Assembly: GCA_900555295.1 (NCBI GenBank)
Contig: USKN01000023.1
Span: forward strand, 1-14,617
Direction: 5' to 3'
DNA length: 14,617 nt
Source: an uncultured Eubacteriales bacterium
GTDB taxonomy: Bacteria > Bacillota > Clostridia > UMGS1810
Under the pieces are notes generated by a model that saw only the letters and a list, made by a program, of their open reading frames with translations, made no database searches and had not been told where the DNA came from. Within the stretch, counting starts at the first letter, position 1. Every line of letters starts with the position of its first letter. The translations under genes and the position numbers were made by a program. Below, in pieces: positions 1 to 5,461 of this stretch.

Positions 1-46
1 CGGGTGCAAGCAGCTCCGGTTTTTTTATGTTTTTTGTTATATACAT
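1..46 (-). CDS. U32-family peptidase-like protein (TrhP/YrrN-type), N-terminus only
   Basis: Only the first 15 codons are inside the window; they read MYITKNIKKPELLAP. The K-K-P-E-L-L-A-P start is typical of the U32 'peptidase' family (collagenase-like; TrhP/RlhA relatives), whose members usually open with a PELLAPAG-type strand. The ATG at 44-46 has a clear GAGGAG ribosome site at 55-60, eight bases upstream. It follows the O-methyltransferase stop codon by 17 bases, so the two are probably cotranscribed. In Bacillus subtilis the U32 genes yrrN/yrrO (trhP1/trhP2) lie beside yrrM (trmR); TrhP makes 5-hydroxyuridine at tRNA position 34, the substrate of TrmR. Identity rests on 15 residues plus context, so the family is likely and the exact subfamily is inferred. 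Confidence 0.72.
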   Translation of the reverse strand, partial: MYITKNIKKPELLAP

Positions 47-63
47 TTTTTTAACTCCTCGTT

Positions 64-753
64 TTAATTAATACGTACCGATACCGATACGCCGTCACTT
101 ATAGGTATTATAGATGTTTTAAGGCTTTTATTTTCACATAAAAACGGCAAAAATTTTCGGAGTGCACGCACTATTGTATAATGTTTCCGCGGAAGCAAAT
201 CATCGCTTGCAACCATTCCTTTATATAAAATATTGTCGCATATTATCATACCGCCCACATTTAAATGCGGAAAAAGCGCGTCAAAATATTCGCCGTAATG
301 CGATTTATTTGCATCAAGAAAAATAAAATCTATAGGCTTGTCTATATTGTAAACCGTTTCAAGCGCATCACCGCAGATAATTTTAATTTTATCCGCACAA
401 TGCGCTTTGTTTATATTTTCAACAGCCAATGCACACATTTTCTCATCTTTTTCGAGTGTAATAACTTCTCCGCCATTTTTTAAGTACTGTGCAAACAATA
501 TGGCGGAATACCCAATTGCCGTTCCTATTTCAACTACTCTGAACGGTTTGTTTATTTCAAGATACGTTTCAAGCAATGCACGCACTTCTTTTTCTATAAT
601 GGGCACTTTGTTTAAATCGGCATACCGCTCAAGTTCGTTTAAAACACCCTGTGAATTGCCGACGGTGTTTTGTATGTAATCAACAATATACGGATAGTTG
701 ATACCGCTTATATGATTATATTTTTTTTCGGTCGGTGTATCATTTTTTATCAA
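64..753 (-). CDS. trmR: SAM-dependent O-methyltransferase, probable tRNA 5-hydroxyuridine methyltransferase TrmR
   Basis: This 229-residue protein is a class I, Mg-dependent O-methyltransferase (Methyltransf_3/YrrM family). The SAM site is EIGTAIGYSA (about 75-84), followed by an acidic strand end ITLEKDE (98-104). The metal/substrate region is FIFLDANKSHYGEY (144-156) and ICDNILYKG (171-179), with D147, D173 and N174 as the expected metal ligands. Full family length. TrmR methylates 5-hydroxyuridine to 5-methoxyuridine at the tRNA wobble position, using SAM. The start is TTG at 751-753, preceded at seven bases by GGAGAG (761-766). It overlaps the end of yunB by 14 bases, which implies translational coupling. 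The U32 gene just downstream supports TrmR over a small-molecule (catechol/caffeoyl-CoA type) methyltransferase, although the family motifs alone would allow either. Confidence 0.88.
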   Translation of the reverse strand: MIKNDTPTEKKYNHISGINYPYIVDYIQNTVGNSQGVLNELERYADLNKVPIIEKEVRALLETYLEINKPFRVVEIGTAIGYSAILFAQYLKNGGEVITLEKDEKMCALAVENINKAHCADKIKIICGDALETVYNIDKPIDFIFLDANKSHYGEYFDALFPHLNVGGMIICDNILYKGMVASDDLLPRKHYTIVRALRKFLPFLCENKSLKTSIIPISDGVSVSVRIN

Positions 754-1426
754 TTTTTGACTCTCCTTTTACATTAACATATGTATTTGGCACATTACCC
801 GAAATCACCGTCTGTGCCGCTATTATATCGCTTTCAACGGTTGTTTTGTAGTATACCGCCGTACCTAACGCGCATACGTCAATTTCAACATTGACATATA
901 AATTATTAACAACCTGGTTTATACCGTATGTTTCGTTTTCATTTCTGAAATTAACCAAAATATCGGTAACGGGTACAATGCGTACATTAAGATACGGCCC
1001 GCGCCCGGCAAACATATACGGAAACAAAACAGTACCCAAATGAATTTCAAATTTATTATATTCACTGCTGTCAAATTTTTCGTAAATCATATCCGATAAA
1101 TAACTTTTTATATTGTTGGCACGGTATGCATTTATTGATACAACATTATATGTTCCATAGTTTTTTACATCAAAACAGTTAATATCGGGGTCTGCAAACA
1201 CCTCGCAAACCGCTTCGTTTATAAGTCTGTTTGCACGGTACTGTAATTCGTTTACAACAAGCTGTGATATGGCGTCGTATGTACTCAGCACCAAAAACAG
1301 TATAACCAAAACGGTAAATATTAAAGCAAGTATGTGAATACACCTTTTTTTGCGATTATATGCCTTAACTTTTTTTACTCTGCGCGGTGCAAGCATTTGC
1401 CTTCGCCGCATAAAAAATCTGCCCAT
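740..1426 (-). CDS. yunB: Sporulation protein YunB
   Basis: A basic, Arg/Lys-rich N-terminus is followed by one hydrophobic segment (about residues 30-52 of this start), then an extracytoplasmic domain. The domain carries the YunB signature: a GT..FPYMFAGRGP segment, GINQVVNNLYVNV, then a conserved end with IIAAQTVISGNVPNTYVNV. YunB is a sporulation protein, made in the mother cell under sigma-E in B. subtilis, with no known enzymatic activity. I chose the ATG at 1424-1426 because AGGTG (1433-1437) lies six bases upstream. The GTG at 1433-1435, inside that ribosome site, would add three residues and has no Shine-Dalgarno of its own. The end overlaps the trmR start by 14 bases. A TATAAT-like hexamer at 1444-1449 exists but lies too close to the start to be trusted. 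Confidence 0.88.
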   Translation of the reverse strand: MGRFFMRRRQMLAPRRVKKVKAYNRKKRCIHILALIFTVLVILFLVLSTYDAISQLVVNELQYRANRLINEAVCEVFADPDINCFDVKNYGTYNVVSINAYRANNIKSYLSDMIYEKFDSSEYNKFEIHLGTVLFPYMFAGRGPYLNVRIVPVTDILVNFRNENETYGINQVVNNLYVNVEIDVCALGTAVYYKTTVESDIIAAQTVISGNVPNTYVNVKGESKIDKK

Positions 1427-1518
1427 ATTTTTCACCTGTATAAATTATATTACACAAAGCAAAAAAATGTTCCATATAAAAGAGCATATTAAACCAATGC
1501 CGTGGCAATAAACGTAAA

Positions 1519-2373
1519 CTATTTCAATAAATTACAAAATCTAACAGTCATTGCGGCAACTTCGGAACGCGTTGCAAAACTTTTGGGATTAAACATATTA
1601 CCGTCGCTGCCGTTTACAATTCCCGCTGTTTGGCATAATTTAACCGCCTCTGCCGCATAATCCGATATATCCGAATTGTCGGCAAACACATTTTCGCCTT
1701 TAACGGATTTAAATTCCTTGTTTAAATATTTCATATAATTTGCAAAGAAAACACAAATATCCTCACGTGTAATATTTTCATCGGGATAAAAATTAAGTGT
1801 GTCCGACGAAATAATACTGTTACTTTGCGCCCAGCATATAACATTGTAATACCATTCGTTTTGAGCAACATCGAAATATGAAGTTTTTGTATAATCCTGC
1901 GCACTGCATTTATCTATATTGGCGAGCACTTTTACAAACATTGCCCTTGTCATATTGCTTTCAGGTTCAAATGTTGTTGACGATGTACCTTTAAAATAAC
2001 TGTTTGCTATGCAATCTGCAATCACATCATAAGCCCAATGTGCGCTTATATCCGTCATACCCGTTTTAGGGTCGGGAGCCGATACAACATTAAATGTATA
2101 ATCTGTTGTTCTTGACGTATTTGCGCACGATGCCGTAACGCTTAGTGTATGCGTTCCCTGTGCAAGGCTTGAAATATCTATTGTATATTTATAAGGTGCC
2201 TGTACAGATTGCCCCATCCATACACCGTCAAGTCTGTAAGTAACCGTTACGGGTGACTCTGTGGGATAATATGCATATGTATATACCGTTGTATTTTTAT
2301 TGATATTTCCCGACAGGGTTTTGTATGCAACGGGTTCGGTGCCTGTTAAAACAGCATTTGCGGCAATATTGTG
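1519..2373 (-). CDS. Ig-like plus triple SLH-domain C-terminal segment, frame-disconnected part of the upstream glycosidase gene
   Basis: The open frame runs from just after a TAA at 2374-2376 down to 1519. The first methionine is at 2217, but in-frame sequence above it is clearly protein-like: NAVLTGTEPVAYKTLSGN, then PVTVTYRLDGVW leading into SLAQGTHTLSVTA. This is an Ig-like beta-sandwich (YxLDG ... L..GTHTL pattern) that the ATG at 2217 would cut in half. Three SLH repeats follow (starting DISAHWAYDVI, YFDVAQNEWYYNVI and VFADNSDISDYAAEA), each with an (F/N)xPxxxxTR-type end. SLH triplets anchor proteins to pyruvylated secondary cell-wall polymer. There is no convincing Shine-Dalgarno before 2217. 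I infer this is the C-terminal half of the gene at 2346-3647, separated by a single-base frameshift; if so it is not translated independently. No clear terminator follows. Confidence 0.72.
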   Translation of the reverse strand, partial: HNIAANAVLTGTEPVAYKTLSGNINKNTTVYTYAYYPTESPVTVTYRLDGVWMGQSVQAPYKYTIDISSLAQGTHTLSVTASCANTSRTTDYTFNVVSAPDPKTGMTDISAHWAYDVIADCIANSYFKGTSSTTFEPESNMTRAMFVKVLANIDKCSAQDYTKTSYFDVAQNEWYYNVICWAQSNSIISSDTLNFYPDENITREDICVFFANYMKYLNKEFKSVKGENVFADNSDISDYAAEAVKLCQTAGIVNGSDGNMFNPKSFATRSEVAAMTVRFCNLLK

Positions 2374-3647
2374 TTAAAAACATTCCAATTGTCCGACAAT
2401 TTATAAACTCGGTCTTCCCACTCTATATTGTTATCAAAATAAAATATACATTTTACTTGAGGATATACCATATTTACATATGTGTAAAATTCCTTAATTT
2501 GCTCAATTGCATATGCTTCCGTTTGCAATCCGCCGTCACCGCTGTACGAAAATCCGCACTCTGATATAATTACAGGCTTGTTTGCAATTGACATTATATC
2601 TTTTACATTTACTATTTCACTTCCGTAAACTCCGCGGCAATAAAAAGCATCGTTTAGATCTGCTGCCTCATTTGAAGCCGCCGCTTGTTTGTTTCCGTAT
2701 GCCGATACTCCAATCCAATCAACATATTCATCACCCGGATAAAAATCCGCCGCGGTAACATTCCAATTTGAAATGTCATTTGGCGAAAAAACCATAGCGG
2801 CGTTTGGTGCATATGTGCGCGCAAGCGTTGATATATGTATATATGCCCTTTTAAACAAATCAATAAACCGCGCACGTTCCGCCTCATCGCCCGGCACGGA
2901 CGGCCAGCAGTTTACCTCGGCACCGAAACGCAAAAGAATATTCGTGTCGGTAAGTTCGGATAAAAATTTTAAGTTTTCTATAATATATCCGTCGCTCGAA
3001 CCGTTTGCAATTCTTTGTAAATCATCGGCATTTTCATTCGGAACATTCCAGGCTATCTCTGTAAATTTACGTTTGTTTTGTTCTATTAAATAATTAAACG
3101 AGCTTATATTTTCGTTAAAAAACTGCACATACAATAAATACGCGCTATCATAACGCGAATCTGTAGAATTGCATCTGCCGCTGTATAAACCGAATTGCGG
3201 TTCTGCTTTTGCACCGTAAAACGGAACATCACCCGCATCGGTTGTGGGAATATATGATTTTGGCATAATGTTTAAGTGATTAATTACCGCTGTAAGACCT
3301 TTAACACTGTCGGTATAATTTTCGCCGTTTGCATTAAGCCAATTTATATAATTGAGAGCCTTTTGATAATATACAAGCGCGTCATCATAATACCCGTTTT
3401 TTTCGTACAGTTGGGCAAGCGTTTGACAAGGCCATGCAAGACGGTTATATTCATCTTTGCTTGACGGGTATGCATAAACGCTTTCTATACCTTTAACCGC
3501 AGCCGCCATAGCGTATAAATCACCCGACTGCTGTGACGTAGCATATTGATTTTGATATGTATAGTATGCATTATCGGCAAAAACCGTTATGTACGGCACA
3601 GCCAAAAACACACAAATTATAAACGATACAAACCTGAATTTTTTCAC
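2346..3647 (-). CDS. Secreted GH26-like glycosidase with N-terminal TPR-like repeat (5' part of a frameshifted SLH-anchored gene)
   Basis: A signal peptide covers residues 1-24 (basic start, hydrophobic core, VFA before D25). Residues about 65-105 resemble a TPR hairpin (AQLYEKNGYYDDALVYYQKAL). From about 145 to 420 there is a TIM-barrel hydrolase resembling GH26 (beta-mannanase type). It shows NILLRFGAEVNCW with E244 as likely acid/base, MVFSPND (285-291), YVDWIGVSAYG (308-318) and PVIISECGFS with E363 as likely nucleophile. Substrate cannot be assigned; a beta-linked polysaccharide is the family expectation. The GTG start at 3645-3647 has GGGGG (3655-3659) upstream at a good distance. The last seven codons (LPQMLF and stop) diverge from any domain, while the adjacent frame continues smoothly into an Ig-like and SLH region. 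The original product was therefore probably about 710 residues. A near-consensus promoter lies about 40 bases upstream. Confidence 0.8.
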   Translation of the reverse strand: MKKFRFVSFIICVFLAVPYITVFADNAYYTYQNQYATSQQSGDLYAMAAAVKGIESVYAYPSSKDEYNRLAWPCQTLAQLYEKNGYYDDALVYYQKALNYINWLNANGENYTDSVKGLTAVINHLNIMPKSYIPTTDAGDVPFYGAKAEPQFGLYSGRCNSTDSRYDSAYLLYVQFFNENISSFNYLIEQNKRKFTEIAWNVPNENADDLQRIANGSSDGYIIENLKFLSELTDTNILLRFGAEVNCWPSVPGDEAERARFIDLFKRAYIHISTLARTYAPNAAMVFSPNDISNWNVTAADFYPGDEYVDWIGVSAYGNKQAAASNEAADLNDAFYCRGVYGSEIVNVKDIMSIANKPVIISECGFSYSGDGGLQTEAYAIEQIKEFYTYVNMVYPQVKCIFYFDNNIEWEDRVYKLSDNWNVFNTILPQMLF

Positions 3648-3683
3648 AAATAATCCCCCGTCGAATTTATTTTTTCATAATAT

Positions 3684-3712
3684 ATTTTACCGCAAATGCA
3701 GTAAATTGTCAA
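3684..3712 (-). promoter_or_regulatory. Sigma-A-type promoter of the GH26-like/SLH gene
   Basis: On the minus strand a -35 TTGACA (3707-3712) and a -10 TAAAAT (3684-3689) are separated by exactly 17 bases. This is one mismatch from full consensus. Transcription would start near 3677, giving a leader of about 30 bases before the GTG at 3647. It lies just past the terminator of the dehydrogenase gene, so the surface glycosidase is an independent, potentially strongly expressed unit. Confidence 0.78.
3686..3705. promoter_or_regulatory. 20-bp dyad in promoter spacer, candidate operator
   Basis: The half-sites TTTACCGCAA and ATGCAGTAAA form an imperfect palindrome: 16 of 20 positions are symmetric, including the outer five bases and the inner GCA/TGC triplets. 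It fills the spacer between -35 and -10 and overlaps the -10 by four bases, the usual place for a repressor site. Being upstream of the predicted transcription start, it is not an RNA hairpin. The regulator is unknown; no LacI/CcpA consensus with a central CG is present. Confidence 0.45.
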
Positions 3713-3714
3713 TT

Positions 3715-3742
3715 AAAAAAACGAAGGCAAAAATTGCCTTCG
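3715..3742 (-). terminator. Intrinsic terminator of the short-chain dehydrogenase gene
   Basis: Read on the minus strand, CGAAGGCAA (3734-3742) pairs perfectly with TTGCCTTCG (3722-3730) around a three-base loop. It is followed at once by seven T residues (3715-3721). It starts 26 bases after the dehydrogenase stop codon and immediately precedes the next promoter. Confidence 0.9.
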
Positions 3743-3768
3743 CATAAAATTTGTGTGTATTTAAATAA

Positions 3769-4488
3769 TTATAGTTTTTTTCGGCATCCGTCAACAATAT
3801 AGTTTTGCCCCGAAACGTATGACGCTTCATCGGACGCAAGAAATACAACAACATTTGCGCACTCGTCAACAGTTCCGGCTCTGCCCATAAACGAATGGTC
3901 GGGAAGTTCTTCACCGTTTATCGATATACTTCCCGGAGATACCGTATTAACCGTAATGTTATACTGTGCCACTTCTTTTGCAAGCGACTGGCTAAACGAA
4001 ATAACCGCTCCTTTTGACACCGAGTAATCAACCATATTTGCAATACCGTAAACCCCGGCAACAGAGCCTATATTAATTATTCTGCCGTAATTATTATCTA
4101 TCATATGGTTAATAAGCGCTCTTGTAAGATACATTGTACCCAACAAGTTAATTTCAATTTTCTTTCTCCAATCCTCGCTGTTTGAATTACTAAACGCAAC
4201 ATATGTATTGTAAATACCCGCATTGTTAATGAGAATGTCTATTTTGCCCATTTTACCGATTGCGTCTTTAGCTGTTTGGTTTACAGCTTGTTCATTTGAT
4301 ACATCCAATACTGCATATTCAATTTTTACTCCGCACCCCATAGCTTTTTTTGCGGTATTTTTAAGACCTTCTTCGTTTATATCGCATAAAAACAAACTTG
4401 CGCCCTCTTTTGCAAGACGTAATGCTATTGCCTGTCCTATGCCGTGCGATACACCTGTTATAAATGCGCATTTTCCCTTAAAATTCAT
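3769..4488 (-). CDS. Short-chain dehydrogenase/reductase, classical type, NAD(H)-preferring
   Basis: A complete 239-residue classical SDR with a Rossmann fold. The dinucleotide site is TGVSHGIG (11-18), with D36 at the end of the second strand (LCDIN), which predicts NAD(H) rather than NADP(H). NNAG is at 88-91, and the catalytic tetrad is N114, S142, Y155 and K159 (YSVSK). PG at 185-186 closes the nicotinamide pocket. The C-terminus (SYVSGQNYIVDG) is typical of the 3-oxoacyl-ACP reductase/glucose dehydrogenase cluster, but no substrate can be deduced. The ATG at 4486-4488 has GAGGA (4496-4500) seven bases upstream. It is transcribed divergently from an AraC-family gene, so it is probably that regulator's target, perhaps in sugar or polyol oxidation next to the glycosidase; that last link is inference. 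A strong terminator follows. Confidence 0.9.
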   Translation of the reverse strand: MNFKGKCAFITGVSHGIGQAIALRLAKEGASLFLCDINEEGLKNTAKKAMGCGVKIEYAVLDVSNEQAVNQTAKDAIGKMGKIDILINNAGIYNTYVAFSNSNSEDWRKKIEINLLGTMYLTRALINHMIDNNYGRIINIGSVAGVYGIANMVDYSVSKGAVISFSQSLAKEVAQYNITVNTVSPGSISINGEELPDHSFMGRAGTVDECANVVVFLASDEASYVSGQNYIVDGCRKKL

Positions 4489-4524
4489 AATAAAGTCCTC
4501 GCCTTCTTTATAATTTATACATTA

Positions 4525-4554
4525 ATTATATAATAATGCCTATATAAATTACAA
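4525..4554 (-). promoter_or_regulatory. Putative sigma-A promoter of the dehydrogenase gene
   Basis: The minus strand shows TTGTAA (4549-4554) and a perfect TATAAT (4525-4530) with an 18-base spacer. This gives a leader of about 30 bases to the ATG at 4488. The spacer is one base longer than ideal and the region is very AT-rich, so the match is good but not decisive. Confidence 0.5.
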
Positions 4555-4567
4555 TGATTAAAATCAT
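4554..4567. promoter_or_regulatory. Small dyad between divergent promoters, candidate operator
   Basis: ATGATT and AATCAT are perfect inverted arms around two bases (AA). The site abuts the -35 of the dehydrogenase promoter and lies 32 bases above the -35 of the araC-type gene. This position would suit a regulator acting on the dehydrogenase promoter. AraC-family proteins more often use direct repeats, and short AT-rich dyads arise by chance, so support is modest. Confidence 0.25.
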
Positions 4568-4598
4568 ATTTTTTTAGCCAAAACGATACACTTTTATA

Positions 4599-4627
4599 TT
4601 TACAAGCAGCTAAAAATATGTTATACT
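4599..4627 (+). promoter_or_regulatory. Sigma-A promoter of the AraC-family gene
   Basis: TTTACA (4599-4604) and TATACT (4622-4627) are separated by 17 bases. The expected transcription start is near 4634, leaving a short leader that contains the GAGGTGAGAG ribosome site (4636-4645) before the ATG at 4649. Confidence 0.65.
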
Positions 4628-4648
4628 CATATTACGAGGTGAGAGTTT

Positions 4649-5386
4649 ATGTATTCCAATTATAAGATATGTAATTTTGTTTCCGTTCTTAAAGTAAATG
4701 ATGCAAAAGACAAGGTTATTAAAATGAAAAACCGCTACAGTGCAAGCTTTATATTTCCTTTGTCGGGCAAAATTGAGTTTGAACACAATAATACATTTAC
4801 GTATGCCGACATTTTACACCCTGTATATGTACCGCGCGGAATTGATTACACAAACCGCTGTGTTGAAACCGCGCAAAGCATATTATTTAACATATACGAT
4901 ATTAACGGATTTAATACCGTAACACATATTCCTAGCTGCGATACAGCTCAAATAATAAAGTTTTACAACCGGCTTAACGATTGCGGAAAGTATCCCGAAA
5001 GCATTAAAAATTTGTATGCAATGTCATACTTATACAAACTTGTTTTTACAATATATGCCAACGAAAGCAAAAAAACAAATCCGCTTATTGAAAATACCGT
5101 TGCTTTTATGGAAAAAAACTATTATAAACCACAATTATCACTTGCAAACATAGCCGACTCGGTTCACATAAGCACGGTTTACCTTGGCAAACTGTTTTCA
5201 AATGAACTTAAAACAACTCCCTTTAAATACTTAACAAAAATACGAATGGAAAGAGCGGCCGATTACTTGCGGGAAATGCGCAGTATAAGCGAAATTGCCA
5301 AAAATACGGGATATGGTGACATATATCAGTTCAGCCGTGCATTTAAAAAGTTTTACGGGTGTTCTCCCAAAAACTATTTGGAATAA
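4649..5386 (+). CDS. AraC-family transcriptional regulator
   Basis: A 245-residue protein and the only plus-strand gene in the window. The N-terminal half (about 1-140) has the strand-rich pattern of an AraC-type cupin sensor (ASFIFPLSGKIEFEHNN, then ILHPVYVPRG). The C-terminal domain (about 150-245) has two helix-turn-helix units. The first is LSLANIADSVHISTVYLGKLFSNELKT. The second is ISEIAKNTGYGDIYQFSRAFKKFYGCSP, which is the family signature, with the usual FKxYxGxSPxxY-type end. Such proteins are cytoplasmic, DNA-binding and normally ligand-responsive activators, commonly for carbohydrate use. The ATG is supported by GAGG at 4636-4639. Divergent orientation to the dehydrogenase suggests it controls that gene; whether it also controls the glycosidase gene further left is open. 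The ligand is unknown. Confidence 0.92.
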   Translation: MYSNYKICNFVSVLKVNDAKDKVIKMKNRYSASFIFPLSGKIEFEHNNTFTYADILHPVYVPRGIDYTNRCVETAQSILFNIYDINGFNTVTHIPSCDTAQIIKFYNRLNDCGKYPESIKNLYAMSYLYKLVFTIYANESKKTNPLIENTVAFMEKNYYKPQLSLANIADSVHISTVYLGKLFSNELKTTPFKYLTKIRMERAADYLREMRSISEIAKNTGYGDIYQFSRAFKKFYGCSPKNYLE

Positions 5387-5399
5387 GATGGTTATATAT

Positions 5400-5444
5400 A
5401 AAAAAATATGCGCCTGATGATATATGTATCATTCGGGTGCATAT
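5400..5444. terminator. Shared (bidirectional) terminator between araC-type and SLH genes
   Basis: A long hairpin spans 5406-5444: ATAT plus GCGCCTGATGATA pairs with TATCATTCGGGTGC plus ATAT, with two G-T wobbles and one bulged base. On the minus strand it is followed by seven T residues (5400-5406), a good intrinsic terminator for the SLH gene ending at 5462. On the plus strand the trailing tract is AT-rich but interrupted, so termination of the AraC-type gene ending at 5386 is probable but weaker. Confidence 0.75.
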
Positions 5445-5461
5445 AAAATTATTATTTTATC

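Noticed and set aside
1444..1449. TATAAT hexamer upstream of yunB as a sigma-A promoter
   Set aside because: The transcription start would fall inside the ribosome site, and the 17-base-upstream hexamer (GAACAT) is a poor -35. A sigma-E promoter was also sought without a convincing match.
1519..2217. Independent SLH protein starting at the ATG at 2217
   Set aside because: No Shine-Dalgarno or signal peptide. The start falls in the middle of an Ig-like strand (TYRLDGVW continues upstream in frame).
2367..2385. Programmed -1 frameshift at the T-run (G TTT TTA AC context) joining the glycosidase and SLH parts
   Set aside because: Slipping on the T-run puts the ribosome straight onto TAA at 2374-2376 in the -1 frame. 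The shift would have to occur after that point, where no slippery heptamer exists. A one-base indel is the simpler explanation.
4489..4648. Riboswitch or small RNA in the divergent gap
   Set aside because: Both predicted leaders are only about 15-35 bases long and show no structured element beyond a 14-base dyad.
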